59,706 nucleotides of DNA from Vitreoscilla stercoraria DSM 513 (GCF_000382305.1 NZ_KB908033.1:1-59706), one strand, 5' to 3'. Numbered from the stretch's first letter, positions 15,912 through 25,484 are shown. Numbers and translations are program-made. The notes: generated by a model from the sequence alone, not told the origin.

Positions 15912-17777
15912 CTATTCACTAAGCACTTCATTTTCAAAAACATCACTTAAATTTTGATTGTTAACTTGACCATTATTGTTTTCTTGTAAATTTTTTAATG
16001 GCACTACAGGTACAATCCACTCCATCAGTTTTTTAATTTCCTGATAATCTGCGCAACTTTGTTCCAAACCTTCATTTTTCAATTTATGATTAAATTCAGC
16101 CCAAACCTCTTCTTTCTTGCCAATCAGATTCAAAGGCTTTTCAATAGCACCTTGAGTCCAAATCCAAATGTTTTTTTGTTTAAAATACTCATGTAAGTTT
16201 TGAATGTGCGGTTTAATTTCTTCATCGCATGCTAACTCTTCAATGATTTGGTATCGTTCTCGTTTAGAACTTCCAATGTCTTTGAAAGTAACCGCTCCTT
16301 TTGAATTATCAACTACAATATTATATGTATCTTGTTTACTTTTTATAGCATCAATACAATCCTTTAGCGCCACATCAGCAAGGGAAATAAATTTGTGTTC
16401 AATCGCCCCTTTAAAAACATAATCCAAATCACAAATGGCTTTAAAAGGAATTCCCATATCCTGTAAAACAGCTATTGTTTTTGCCGTATTATCAACACCA
16501 CCTTGGGCTACAAGACTGTAATTTTTTTGAGCCAAGGTTTTCCCAAAATATTGGTAAAAGATTTCGGGTAGTAAACGCTTTTCCGTTTTTCCTTCGGTTA
16601 ATAAAACCTGTTCAGAAAATAGAATTTGTGAAGAGTTTGTTAATGAAAACAGTAAAGCAGCTTGAGACTTATAGTCTTGCACCACTTTTTTAACGGCATC
16701 ACTCAGACGATTTCTAACGCAAGTGCCTTTAGTTTGATTTTTATAAATCAGTAATGCATCTTGAGCCAAACTCTCAGTAACCATTTGAGCAGAATGGGTG
16801 GAAATGATCACTTGATATGCCCCATTTGAAAGTTTCAATAAAGCCTCTCGCAATTGCTCAATCGCAAATGGATGCAAATACAATTCAGGTTCATCAATCA
16901 GCAATAGCGTTTTTTTAGTCTCGTCGATAGTTTGGGAAGATGCAGCCAAATATCGAATTAAGCCCATCTGTATTGAACGCTGAGCCCCGTGACCATAGCT
17001 GGTAACATCCCGTTCATTTAACCCATTTTCTACCACTTTAATTGTTCCTGATTTGAACAGTTCTTGAAAAGAAGGGCTTTCAAAATGAAGCTTAATTCCA
17101 ATATCAGGAAAAAAATCTTGAATATTGGTATTCACATCATTATCTATTTGAGTTAAAGCTGCCAATCTATTTGTACCATTGGCAGACAAATAATCATTAA
17201 CGCTGTCCAAATGAGTAGAAATTTGTTGTGCGTGTTGCTGCTGAAAATTTTTTGTTAACAATTCTAGTAACTTACCTAATGTTGTGGAAGTTTTCGCTTT
17301 ACTGGCATCTTCGGCAGCGTTTTCCATAGCACCCACTCGAATTGGCTCAGGAAACAAATCATCAATCGCGTTGTCAATGCCTCCTGGATTTGGAACCCAC
17401 TTGGAATTCGCCCAATCCCAAACAAAAAATTTAATCTCAGCAAGTTTACAACTTGGTTTTTGTTGAACTCTTTTTATTTTTAAGACGTGGCCTTGTAAAT
17501 ATTTTTCAATTGATTTTCTGTGTTTTTCTTCTAAAACACATAAATGCTTTTCTTCAATACCTTCAATTGTTCCAAATATTTCAATTGGTTGATTTTCATC
17601 ATTGAAATCTTTATGCTGTAAAACGAACCTGCGCAACAACCATTGAATGGCAGTTAAGCAATTGGATTTACCTGCATTGTTATATCCAATCAAAGGCGTG
17701 AAATTAGAAAGAGATAAAGTAATGTCACGGCAAGATTTAAAATTTGTAATTATGATTTCTGAAAGTTTTAAAGACAT
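15912..17777 (-). CDS. OLD-family ATP-dependent nuclease (AAA ATPase plus TOPRIM)
   Basis: A 621-residue protein. The SMC/ABC-like ATPase part has Walker A GYNNAGKS (31-38), a signature-like YGHGAQRS (261-268), Walker B LLLIDEPE (291-298) and an H-loop His328. The C-terminal TOPRIM part shows Glu395 (LLTEGKTEK) and Asp450-x-Asp452 (AICDLDY). This is the layout of OLD nucleases such as P2 Old and GajA. No UvrD-like helicase (GajB) or other partner adjoins it, so it is a solitary OLD protein. Its coding sequence is more AT-rich than its neighbours, which suggests later acquisition. An anti-phage role is plausible but inferred. Confidence 0.85.
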   Translation of the reverse strand: MSLKLSEIIITNFKSCRDITLSLSNFTPLIGYNNAGKSNCLTAIQWLLRRFVLQHKDFNDENQPIEIFGTIEGIEEKHLCVLEEKHRKSIEKYLQGHVLKIKRVQQKPSCKLAEIKFFVWDWANSKWVPNPGGIDNAIDDLFPEPIRVGAMENAAEDASKAKTSTTLGKLLELLTKNFQQQHAQQISTHLDSVNDYLSANGTNRLAALTQIDNDVNTNIQDFFPDIGIKLHFESPSFQELFKSGTIKVVENGLNERDVTSYGHGAQRSIQMGLIRYLAASSQTIDETKKTLLLIDEPELYLHPFAIEQLREALLKLSNGAYQVIISTHSAQMVTESLAQDALLIYKNQTKGTCVRNRLSDAVKKVVQDYKSQAALLFSLTNSSQILFSEQVLLTEGKTEKRLLPEIFYQYFGKTLAQKNYSLVAQGGVDNTAKTIAVLQDMGIPFKAICDLDYVFKGAIEHKFISLADVALKDCIDAIKSKQDTYNIVVDNSKGAVTFKDIGSSKRERYQIIEELACDEEIKPHIQNLHEYFKQKNIWIWTQGAIEKPLNLIGKKEEVWAEFNHKLKNEGLEQSCADYQEIKKLMEWIVPVVPLKNLQENNNGQVNNQNLSDVFENEVLSE

Positions 17778-17850
17778 TTCTTACTCCTCAAACTGAATAT
17801 TATATGACGATATAATAAAAATTAATCGTAAGCAAATGAATTTAAATAAA

Positions 17851-17887
17851 AACAAGGCGTCCTATAACATTTACAGGACGCCTTGTT
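17851..17887. terminator. DUS-like inverted repeat, terminator
   Basis: Arms AACAAGGCGTCCTATAA (17851-17867) and TTACAGGACGCCTTGTT (17871-17887), one mismatch, 25 bases beyond the metG stop on the minus strand. Confidence 0.85.
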
Positions 17888-17911
17888 AAGCCATTTTAAC
17901 TGTCTTTAAAA

Positions 17912-19978
17912 TCAACCAATTTTCATACCCGGTTGCGCACCTGAATCCACATCCAACAAGAACAATTGGCTGTGGTCTTTGTTGGCAGCAGAGGTAATCA
18001 TGCCTTCAGACATACCAAATTTCGCCATTTTGCGTGCGGCAAAGTTTGCTACCACTACCACCATGCGACCAATCAATTTTTCAGGTTCAGGATAGCTTGC
18101 CGCGATGCCTGAAAAAATCGTGCGCTCTTCAAAGCCCAAATCCAATTGGAATTTGAGCAATTTGCTGCTGCCTTCGACTTTTTCACAGTTCAAGACTTTC
18201 GCCACGCGCAAATCGACTTTCATGAAGTCATCAAACGTGCAGTTTTCCGCCACAGGCTCATAATCCGCTGCATTGGCCGCTTTGGCTTCCGCTGCTTCAG
18301 ACGCTTGCTTGTTGTTTTCAATCAATTTGTCCACTTGCTCAGGCTCAATGCGCTGCATCAAATGGTTGTATTTGTTAATCGTATGATCGGCTAACAAGGT
18401 GTTGGTCGAATCCGCCCAAGTAAATGCTGCGGTATTCAAGAACTCCGCCACGCTCGCTGCCAATTTTGGCAACACAGGCGACAAATAAACGGTCAAAATG
18501 CGGAAGGCATTGATTAATTCAGAACACACTTGTTGCAAGCGCGCTTCTTGACCTTCTTGTTTCGCCAATTCCCAAGGTTTGTTCGCATCCACATATTCGT
18601 TCACCACATCGGTCAACGCCATCACTTCACGCAAGGCCTTGGCGTATTCGCGCTCTTCGTAGCTGTTTGCCAATGTTTCTGATGTGGCCTGTAACTTTTG
18701 AATCAATTCGCTAGAAGATACGTCTGACAATTTGCCTTCAAAACGCTTGTGTACAAAACCTGCGGCACGAGAAGCGATATTGATGTATTTGCCAACCAAA
18801 TCACTGTTCACGCGCGCGATGAAGTCTTGCAAATTCAAGTCGATGTCTTCGATGCGGCTATTCAATTTTGCAGCGATGTAATAACGCATCCACTCAGGAT
18901 TCAAACCTTCGTCCAAATACGATTTGGCGGTGATGAATGTGCCGCGAGATTTAGACATTTTTTGACCGTCAACGGTTAAGAAACCGTGAGCAAACACGCC
19001 TGTTGGTGCGCGCAAACCTGAGAATTTCAAGGTTGCAGGCCAGAACAAAGCGTGGAAATACAAAATGTCTTTACCAATGAAATGGTACATTTCGGTGTCG
19101 GTATCAGGTTTTAAGAAGCTGTCAAAATCCACGCCTGTGCGCGCACACAAGTTTTTGAATGCCGCCAAATAGCCAATCGGTGCATCGAGCCATACATAGA
19201 AATACTTGTCTTTCACACCCGGAATTTCAAAACCAAAGTAAGGCGCATCGCGGGAAATATCCCAATCTTGCAAGCCGCCTTCAATCCATTCGTTCATTTT
19301 GTTCAAAGCTTCCGCTTGCAAATGCGGTTGCACACGGCCGTCTGCCAATTCGGTTGAGCCTTGCGTCCATTCTTTCAAATAGTCTTCACATTCGCCCAAA
19401 CGGAAGAAAAAGTGTTCCGATTCACGCAAAACAGGGGTTGCACCTGAAATCGCTGAAAATGGGTTAATCAATTCGGTTGGATTGTAAGTTGCACCGCACA
19501 CTTCGCAGTTGTCGCCATATTGGTCTTTAGCGTGGCAGCTTGGGCATTCGCCTTTGACAAAACGGTCCGGCAAGAACATGTTTTTTTCAGGGTCAAACAA
19601 TTGTTCAATCGTGCGAGACACGATTTTGCCATTGTCTTTCAAAGCCAAGTAAATTTGGCTCGACAACTCGCGGTTTTCTTCAGAATGGGTCGTGTAATAA
19701 TTGTCGTAACCGATGCCAAAACCCAAAAAGTCCGCCAAATGCTCTTCACGCACTTGTGCAATCATGTCTTCAGGGCTGATGCCTTTTTTCTGAGCTGCCA
19801 GCATCACAGGCGTACCATGTGTGTCGTCAGCGCAAACATAATGACATTCATGACCACGCATTTTTTGGAAACGTACCCAAACGTCGGTTTGGATGTGTTC
19901 CACCATGTGACCCAAGTGAATGTTACCGTTGGCATAAGGAAGGGCGCTGGTTACCAGCATTTTGCGTTTTGTGGTCAT
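17912..19978 (-). CDS. metG: methionyl-tRNA synthetase
   Basis: A 688-residue cytoplasmic class I synthetase that charges tRNA-Met. The HIGH-type motif HLGH is at residues 21-24, zinc-binding CPSCHAKDQYGDNCEVC lies in the connective region, KMSKS (DGQKMSKSRGTFI) is near residue 330, and a C-terminal tRNA-binding dimerisation domain begins with FMKVDLRVAKVLNCEKV. I chose the ATG at 19978 (MTTKRKMLVTSALPYANG) as in other MetG proteins; the upstream 25 codons are unlike the family. The ribosome site is weak. It is monocistronic, flanked by DUS copies. Confidence 0.97.
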   Translation of the reverse strand: MTTKRKMLVTSALPYANGNIHLGHMVEHIQTDVWVRFQKMRGHECHYVCADDTHGTPVMLAAQKKGISPEDMIAQVREEHLADFLGFGIGYDNYYTTHSEENRELSSQIYLALKDNGKIVSRTIEQLFDPEKNMFLPDRFVKGECPSCHAKDQYGDNCEVCGATYNPTELINPFSAISGATPVLRESEHFFFRLGECEDYLKEWTQGSTELADGRVQPHLQAEALNKMNEWIEGGLQDWDISRDAPYFGFEIPGVKDKYFYVWLDAPIGYLAAFKNLCARTGVDFDSFLKPDTDTEMYHFIGKDILYFHALFWPATLKFSGLRAPTGVFAHGFLTVDGQKMSKSRGTFITAKSYLDEGLNPEWMRYYIAAKLNSRIEDIDLNLQDFIARVNSDLVGKYINIASRAAGFVHKRFEGKLSDVSSSELIQKLQATSETLANSYEEREYAKALREVMALTDVVNEYVDANKPWELAKQEGQEARLQQVCSELINAFRILTVYLSPVLPKLAASVAEFLNTAAFTWADSTNTLLADHTINKYNHLMQRIEPEQVDKLIENNKQASEAAEAKAANAADYEPVAENCTFDDFMKVDLRVAKVLNCEKVEGSSKLLKFQLDLGFEERTIFSGIAASYPEPEKLIGRMVVVVANFAARKMAKFGMSEGMITSAANKDHSQLFLLDVDSGAQPGMKIG

Positions 19979-20066
19979 GATTGATTGTTTTGAATAAAAA
20001 TAGATGCTTGGATTATAACAGACATCAATTGTTTGCTCAGTTGTCTTATACAAGGCAAACCAAATG

Positions 20067-20139
20067 CTTACAGGACGCTTAAATATTCATCTATCAATAT
20101 TTAAATTCAAAACTGAAAGACCAAGCAGCGTCCTGTAAA
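20067..20139. repeat. two unpaired DUS-like copies in opposite orientation
   Basis: CTTACAGGACGCTT (20067-20080) and AGCGTCCTGTAAA (20127-20139), with a decayed third arm (TAACAAGACGC) just after. They lie between metG and the upstream tlpA-like gene. Confidence 0.75.
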
Positions 20140-20170
20140 CCATGTAACAAGACGCGGATAAAATGAATGA

Positions 20171-20662
20171 TTAAGGATGCAATTGTTTTTCAATCAAGGC
20201 ATGTAAGGCTTGCCAATCAAGCTCACCAATATAAGTTTGAATGATTTGCCCTTGCTGATTGACCAAAAAAGAATTGGGTGCCACTTGGACTTGGTATGTC
20301 TTGCCCACTTCACCACTTTTGTCTATCGCAACGATAAAAGGCAAACGGTATTGCGCCACATAAGCTCGCACTTCGGCTTCGGTATTGTAAGGCAAGGAGA
20401 TAGCAAGGGTTTGATAGGCACTGTCTGCAAATTTGGCTTGTGTTTCAATGAGCTTGGGCATTTCTACCACGCAACCTACACAAGAGGGATACCAAAAATT
20501 AATCAGCGTCACTTTACCTTGTAGGCTTTGTTCAGAAACAGTTTGACCGTTTAAGTCCGTCAATAAAAAAGATGGTGTTGGCCGAGTTTGATTGTGCGAC
20601 AAGGCAAAAACCACCAAGCCCATTAACGCCACCACAAACATCGGTACAACCCATCTTTTCAT
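20171..20662 (-). CDS. TlpA/ResA-like thioredoxin-fold protein
   Basis: A 163-residue membrane-anchored periplasmic thiol protein. One N-terminal hydrophobic segment (residues 4-22) is followed by a thioredoxin fold with active site Cys61-Val-Gly-Cys64 in NFWYPSCVGCVVEMP and the cis-Pro region VAPNSFLV. Such proteins reduce or oxidise disulfides, often in cytochrome c maturation. Its start overlaps the fadM stop by one base (TAATG), so the two are translationally coupled at the end of the mla transcription unit. Confidence 0.88.
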   Translation of the reverse strand: MKRWVVPMFVVALMGLVVFALSHNQTRPTPSFLLTDLNGQTVSEQSLQGKVTLINFWYPSCVGCVVEMPKLIETQAKFADSAYQTLAISLPYNTEAEVRAYVAQYRLPFIVAIDKSGEVGKTYQVQVAPNSFLVNQQGQIIQTYIGELDWQALHALIEKQLHP

Positions 20663-21075
20663 TATGCAATAGGCTCCAGTAAGCCGTTTAACACATCCAA
20701 TACTTCGCCTTCCAACGTCACTGCTTTACTGGTTTTGATGTCTATCACCACGAAAGTGATTAACGCATCGGCAACAACGGTATCAGTGTCTTTTAAATAA
20801 ATCACTTGCTCCATTACCGCACTGCGGCCACCAATTTTTTTAAAACAGCTGCGGATGTCCAACACTTCATTATTGTAAGCACCGCGGCGGTAATTGATGT
20901 TGATGTTCACCACCGCCAAACCCAATTTGCTGCCATCGAACACATGCATCATGTTCGATTGTTCCATAAAACCCCAGCGCGCTTCTTCTAAAAACTCCAA
21001 ATAACGCGCGTTATTCACGTGGCGATACAAATCCAAATGATAGCCGCGCACAGTGATTGTCGTGCTGTGTATCAT
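20662..21075 (-). CDS. fadM: long-chain acyl-CoA thioesterase, FadM type
   Basis: A 137-residue hot-dog-fold enzyme that hydrolyses acyl-CoA thioesters in the cytoplasm. It closely resembles E. coli FadM/YbaW: RGYHLDLYRHVNNARYLEFL near the start (Asp and His of the active-site loop), VVNININYRRGAY in the middle, and VVADALITFVVIDIKTSKAV near the end. It overlaps the upstream hypothetical gene by four bases and the downstream tlpA-like gene by one. The membrane-lipid neighbours (mla) fit a role in fatty acid salvage. Confidence 0.9.
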   Translation of the reverse strand: MIHSTTITVRGYHLDLYRHVNNARYLEFLEEARWGFMEQSNMMHVFDGSKLGLAVVNININYRRGAYNNEVLDIRSCFKKIGGRSAVMEQVIYLKDTDTVVADALITFVVIDIKTSKAVTLEGEVLDVLNGLLEPIA

Positions 21076-21452
21076 GCTGATGCGCCCTTATTTTCCCAAT
21101 CGATCGCTTCAAATGCTTCACGCTCTAAAGGCTGTGCGCTCAAATCGGACACAATGCTAGAAACACGCAAATCAAACCATTCAAAGAAAATATCCGCATG
21201 CAAATCAGGCCATACCGTGCTGTCTTCACACCAATCAGCCAATTCAGCGCTGAATAACGTTTGCACTTGCGCAGCCGCCAAATCCCAAGCTTCGTCTAAT
21301 TCTTCAATAGGATCGATTAAATAAGAATTAGGATCGGCCTGTAAATCTTCCAATTCCAAACCATCTAATTCAATTTCTGGCAAATTAGACAACCAATACC
21401 AAAATGGCGCTTGTGGTACCAATACCACCAAACTGCGATTGACTTCGTACAT
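21072..21452 (-). CDS. conserved hypothetical protein, acidic
   Basis: A 126-residue acidic soluble protein with no signal peptide or membrane segment. It is rich in Asp, Glu, Leu and Trp (for example LDGLELEDLQADP and EELDEAWDLAAAQ). I do not recognise a domain. It starts 35 bases after mlaA ends and overlaps fadM by four bases, so it is very probably a real, co-translated gene of the mla-fadM-tlpA unit. Confidence 0.8.
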   Translation of the reverse strand: MYEVNRSLVVLVPQAPFWYWLSNLPEIELDGLELEDLQADPNSYLIDPIEELDEAWDLAAAQVQTLFSAELADWCEDSTVWPDLHADIFFEWFDLRVSSIVSDLSAQPLEREAFEAIDWENKGASA

Positions 21453-21487
21453 GGGATGCTCCTTTAAATAAATCTAAGCTTGACGCT

Positions 21488-22399
21488 TTAAATGGCAACA
21501 TCTGCCACATTCAATTCCAATTCGCCCACTAAGCTTGGCGAGACGGTCTGATCAATAGGCTCTATAAACACATCATGGACGGCATGTAACTGTGTTTGTT
21601 CCATTCCCATTGGAAACACTTCTAGTTCCATACCCTCGGGCTGTAAGTGTGATGAGTCTTGCTCATGGCTGTCAGCAGGGACCAAATCGTCAATATTGAT
21701 GTCTTCAGAAACCGCACCACTGTAAACACCATTCACTTGCTTAGCACGCACGCTCATAAACACATCGCGCATATAAGCATAGCGATCCACTGCCGCCATA
21801 TCCAAACCATCGGTGTATACCAACATTTTAGCGCGCTGATCCACGCCTTTAAGCGCAGTAGCCGCATAACCCCAACCTTCGGAATCAATGAGCGCACCTT
21901 CGACCGAATAAACCCGCACAACCGTATCGGCTACGGCATCACGCACAGTTGAAGGACCTAACAAGGGATACACCAAATAATTGCTGTTTTTCCAACCCCA
22001 AGAAGCAAAAGTATCACCCAAAGAGTTTTTGTTATTAGGCATTTGTGCGGCATCGGCAATATTAATCAAACCACCCAAGCCAAACGTCGTATTAATACCC
22101 ACTCGTACCAAATCAGTACTGGCTTTTTCAACGTCTAAACGCAATACATTGCTGCCAAAGCTGACCACATCACGCAAATTGTCAAACACATTTGTCACAC
22201 CTGCTTGCACAGGCTTAGGTGTGATTTTTTGATAACCACGTGCTACAGGTACCAATACTGTGCGATCAATGCCATCATTCACCCCATACATAAAGCGGTT
22301 ATAAGGCTCATAAGGATCATGATTTTCGGCCCATGCCGAAACCGAAACACTTAGCAACATGGTCATCAATACAACAGTTTGTTTGGTTTTTATACTCAT
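21488..22399 (-). CDS. mlaA: MlaA outer-membrane phospholipid removal protein
   Basis: A 303-residue MlaA/VacJ protein, part of the system that takes mislocalised phospholipids out of the outer leaflet of the outer membrane. Family blocks are clear: DPYEPYNRFMYGVNDGID, GVTNVFDNLRDV, FGLGGLINIADAA, DTFASWGW and NYLVYPLLGPSTVRDAV. A signal peptide ends in SAWA; no lipobox Cys is present, unlike the E. coli lipoprotein. I chose the ATG at 22399, which overlaps the mlaB stop (ATGA); an ATG three codons earlier also exists. Confidence 0.93.
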   Translation of the reverse strand: MSIKTKQTVVLMTMLLSVSVSAWAENHDPYEPYNRFMYGVNDGIDRTVLVPVARGYQKITPKPVQAGVTNVFDNLRDVVSFGSNVLRLDVEKASTDLVRVGINTTFGLGGLINIADAAQMPNNKNSLGDTFASWGWKNSNYLVYPLLGPSTVRDAVADTVVRVYSVEGALIDSEGWGYAATALKGVDQRAKMLVYTDGLDMAAVDRYAYMRDVFMSVRAKQVNGVYSGAVSEDINIDDLVPADSHEQDSSHLQPEGMELEVFPMGMEQTQLHAVHDVFIEPIDQTVSPSLVGELELNVADVAI

Positions 22400-22668
22400 G
22401 CTAACCATTCTAATTCATACAATCCTAGTAACGCCGTTACCGCCTCAGGTACGGCACGCAATTGCCAACTTCCTTGCTCCAGTTGTCGTTTAATCAACAA
22501 CAACACAGCCACGCAAGCAGAATCAGCTTGCGTAACCTCAGATAAATCCACGACTTCAATCGGCTTTGCACAAGCTTGCAACAATGATTTTTGAGACAAT
22601 TGCGTTACTGTAGAAACAGTCACCACACCTTGCAAAAACAATATGCCATCTTTTTGCATCAGCTGCAT
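22396..22668 (-). CDS. mlaB: MlaB STAS-domain protein
   Basis: A 90-residue cytoplasmic STAS protein that binds and supports the MlaF ATPase. The STAS core shows VVDLSEVTQADSACVAVLLLI, with the conserved Asp-Ser-Ala. It lies three bases after mlaC and overlaps mlaA by four, in the usual mlaFEDCB order. Confidence 0.9.
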   Translation of the reverse strand: MQLMQKDGILFLQGVVTVSTVTQLSQKSLLQACAKPIEVVDLSEVTQADSACVAVLLLIKRQLEQGSWQLRAVPEAVTALLGLYELEWLA

Positions 22669-22671
22669 GAT

Positions 22672-23268
22672 TTATCCATTTTTCTTTTTCAATTCAGCAA
22701 TCAAACCATCTATGCCCGATTTGCGGATGGTTTCATTAAATTGATTGCGATACACGGTTACCAAACTCGCGCCTTCCACAGACACATTGTACACACGGTA
22801 TTGATTACCGCTTTGGTACATGGTGTAGTCCATTTTCACAGGTTTGCCTTGAGAACTGGCTGTCACGCTGGTTTTAACAACCACTTCTTTGCCGCCATTG
22901 TTCACCACTGGATTGCCATTGACTTGAATTTGAGCACCTTTGAATTTCAACATCGTGCCACTGTAAGTACGAATCAATAAAGTTTTGAACTCATTGCTCA
23001 ATGCTTTTTTCTGCGCTGCAGAAGCAGTACGCCAAGGCGCGCCTACCGCCAAGGCGGTCATACGATCAAAGTCAAAATAAGGAATGGCATAGTTTTCTGC
23101 TTCACGACGCACTTGAGCATTGTTATTGCCATTGGCTTTGTCCAAAATATTCAAAACTTTATCAGCATTACCACGCAATTGCGTCACTGCTTGTTGTGGT
23201 GTTGCCATTGCCATGCCGATGCTCAATACACCTACCGCCAAGGCATTTAAAATTGCCATTTTTTTCAT
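22672..23268 (-). CDS. mlaC: MlaC periplasmic phospholipid carrier
   Basis: A 198-residue periplasmic protein that shuttles phospholipid between the MlaA complex and MlaFEDB. A signal peptide precedes TPQQAVTQL. Family blocks include YFDFDRMTALAVGAPWRTAS, EFKTLLIRTYSGTMLKF and QYRVYNVSVEGASLVTVYRNQF. It follows mlaD after a 69-base gap, the only notable gap in the operon. Confidence 0.93.
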   Translation of the reverse strand: MKKMAILNALAVGVLSIGMAMATPQQAVTQLRGNADKVLNILDKANGNNNAQVRREAENYAIPYFDFDRMTALAVGAPWRTASAAQKKALSNEFKTLLIRTYSGTMLKFKGAQIQVNGNPVVNNGGKEVVVKTSVTASSQGKPVKMDYTMYQSGNQYRVYNVSVEGASLVTVYRNQFNETIRKSGIDGLIAELKKKNG

Positions 23269-23337
23269 GATACTTCCTTCAATTGTGTTCTTTTAATTCA
23301 ATACCGAGATGTTTTCCCAACATCTGATAATTTGTTA

Positions 23338-23814
23338 TTATTCGCCTGCATTTTTCTCAGCAAAACTGGTCATAAACTTGCCAATCAGCTGCTCTAATAC
23401 CAATGCATCACTGGTCAAATCAATGTTATCACCATTGGCCAATGTGGCCTCTTCCGCACCTTGCATCAAACCAATGTATTGTTCGCCCAAAATACCCGAA
23501 GTCAAAATTTGTGCCGAAGCATCACGACTGAATTGGTATGGCTGTTGCAAATGCATGGTCACTTTGGCGCGGTAATCTTCAGGATTCAGAACAATACTGC
23601 CCACACGCCCCACCACCACACCTGCAGATTTCACAGGCGCTTTCACTTTCAGGCCGCCAATATCATTGAATGAGGCTGTGACGGTGTATGTTGCTGAACC
23701 GCCAGTTTGTTCCGTACCGCTTGCCACTTTAAATGACAAAAACAACAATGCGGCAACGCCCAAAGCCACAAACACACCTACCCATAACTCCAATACATTG
23801 CGTTTCATAATCAT
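23338..23814 (-). CDS. mlaD: MlaD MCE-domain protein
   Basis: A 158-residue inner-membrane protein with one N-terminal helix (ELWVGVFVALGVAALLFL) and a periplasmic MCE domain (YTVTASFNDIGGLKVKAPVKSAGVVVGRV). MlaD forms the hexameric ring of the MlaFEDB transporter. I place the start at the ATG 23814, whose first base overlaps the mlaE stop (TGATG); a GTG just before it is less likely. Confidence 0.93.
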   Translation of the reverse strand: MIMKRNVLELWVGVFVALGVAALLFLSFKVASGTEQTGGSATYTVTASFNDIGGLKVKAPVKSAGVVVGRVGSIVLNPEDYRAKVTMHLQQPYQFSRDASAQILTSGILGEQYIGLMQGAEEATLANGDNIDLTSDALVLEQLIGKFMTSFAEKNAGE

Positions 23815-24590
23815 CACTCAGTAAACATAAATGCAGTTAAAACAAAATCCAAAGCCAAAATCGTCAAAGCACTGGCCACAACTGTTTGTGTGGTTGCGCG
23901 CAAAATACCTTCTGGCGTCGCACGGCTAGAAAAGCCGTTGTACACCGCAATCAAAGTCACTGCCACACCAAAGACTATGGATTTAATCAAGCCATTAAGA
24001 ATGTCATACGACCAATCAATATTGCTTTGCATTTGCGACCAAAAAATACCACCATCCAAGCCCAAATGATGCACACCAATAAAATAAGCACCCAAAATAC
24101 CACAAACATTGAAAATCGAAGCCAGCAAAGGCATTGCCACCACACCCGCCCAAAAACGAGGTGCAACCACTCTCGAAACAGGATCAACCGCCATGACACT
24201 CATCGCCTCTAGTTGCTCTGTGGTTTTCATCAATCCAATTTCACTGGTCATCGCACCACCTGCACTGCTGGCAAACAACAATGCTGCCAACACAGGTCCT
24301 AGTTCACGCAATAAACCTGCTGCAACGGCAAAACCCAACGCATCTGCGGCCTTAAATTTGTTCAATTGCGTATAACCTTGCAAACCCAAAACCATGCCCA
24401 CAAACAAACCTGAAACCGCAATAATTAAAATCGACATCACGCCTGCAAAATACATTTGACGCACCGTCAAACGCGGACGGGTAAAACTAGAGCCCGAAGC
24501 CCTCAATACTGCGAAAAAAAACAAACTGATGCTGCCTAGCTGCTGAATCAAATTCAGGGTATGGCGACCAATGTTCTGGAAAAAATTCAT
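23814..24590 (-). CDS. mlaE: MlaE permease
   Basis: A 258-residue inner-membrane permease of the MlaFEDB phospholipid transporter, with about five hydrophobic segments. Family blocks: FVGMVLGLQGYTQLNKF, LLRELGPVLAALLFASSAGGAMTSEIGLM and EQLEAMSVMAVDPVSRVVAPRFWAG. It overlaps mlaF by four bases. Confidence 0.95.
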   Translation of the reverse strand: MNFFQNIGRHTLNLIQQLGSISLFFFAVLRASGSSFTRPRLTVRQMYFAGVMSILIIAVSGLFVGMVLGLQGYTQLNKFKAADALGFAVAAGLLRELGPVLAALLFASSAGGAMTSEIGLMKTTEQLEAMSVMAVDPVSRVVAPRFWAGVVAMPLLASIFNVCGILGAYFIGVHHLGLDGGIFWSQMQSNIDWSYDILNGLIKSIVFGVAVTLIAVYNGFSSRATPEGILRATTQTVVASALTILALDFVLTAFMFTE

Positions 24591-25393
24591 GGTTTTGCCG
24601 TCATAAGTTGTTGTTCTAAACTTTGCGTGGTTGGATAGCGAAACTGTACCGGTCCGTCAGGTTCACCATGCACAAACTGATGCACCCATGGCGAATCGGT
24701 TTGGCGAATTTCTTCAGGCGTACCACTAAAAATCACCTCGCCACCTGCCAAAAAAATCACTTGGTCCACAATTTGTAATGATTGATGAATATCGTGCGTC
24801 ACCATCACACTAGTGGCCTGTAAAGCTTTGTTGATACGAGAAACAAGTAACGCAATCACACTCAATGAAATCGGATCCAAGCCCGTAAAAGGCTCATCAA
24901 ACAACATCAATTGCGGGTCTAGCGCAATGGTGCGCGCCAAAGCCACGCGCCTAGCCATGCCGCCTGACAATTCAGATGGCATCAAAGCCTCAATGCCACG
25001 CAAACCCACTGCATTCAATTTCAAAGCTACCAAATCTTGAATCATGGCTTCTGATAATTGAGTATGCTCTCGTAGTGGAAAAGCCACATTATCAAACACC
25101 GACAAATCGGTGAACAAAGCGCCAAACTGGAACAACACACCCATTTGACGGCGATATTCATGCAGCTCTTGGCGACTGAATTCACGCAAATCTTTACCGC
25201 CAACCAAGACTCGACCACTGTCAGGTTGCAATTGTCCTGTCATCAAACGCAATAAAGTGGTTTTACCGCTGCCAGAACCACCCATAATGGCCGTAAAATG
25301 ACCTTGCTCAATACAAAAACTCACTCGATGCAAAATTGGACGTTCTGCATAAGCAAAACTAACCGCATCGAACTCAACAAATGGTTTTGTCAT
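24587..25393 (-). CDS. mlaF: MlaF ATPase
   Basis: A 268-residue ABC ATPase that powers MlaFEDB. Walker A is GGSGSGKT (38-45), the signature LSGGMARRVALAR, and Walker B LMLFDEPFTGLDP, followed by VMVTHD. It is the first gene of the minus-strand unit mlaFEDCBA, then the hypothetical gene, fadM and tlpA. Confidence 0.95.
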   Translation of the reverse strand: MTKPFVEFDAVSFAYAERPILHRVSFCIEQGHFTAIMGGSGSGKTTLLRLMTGQLQPDSGRVLVGGKDLREFSRQELHEYRRQMGVLFQFGALFTDLSVFDNVAFPLREHTQLSEAMIQDLVALKLNAVGLRGIEALMPSELSGGMARRVALARTIALDPQLMLFDEPFTGLDPISLSVIALLVSRINKALQATSVMVTHDIHQSLQIVDQVIFLAGGEVIFSGTPEEIRQTDSPWVHQFVHGEPDGPVQFRYPTTQSLEQQLMTAKP

Positions 25394-25423
25394 AAAATAA
25401 TAGGCAGTAATAATCAGTGCATT

Positions 25424-25452
25424 ATGTTAATGAAATAAAGCAGATAAAACAA
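25424..25452 (-). promoter_or_regulatory. possible mla operon promoter
   Basis: The minus strand has TTGTTT (25452-25447), a 17-base spacer and TAACAT (25429-25424), about 31 bases before the mlaF ATG. The match is moderate. Confidence 0.35.
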
Positions 25453-25484
25453 TGCTTTTAGCCGTAAATTGCCGTAAATGAAAA

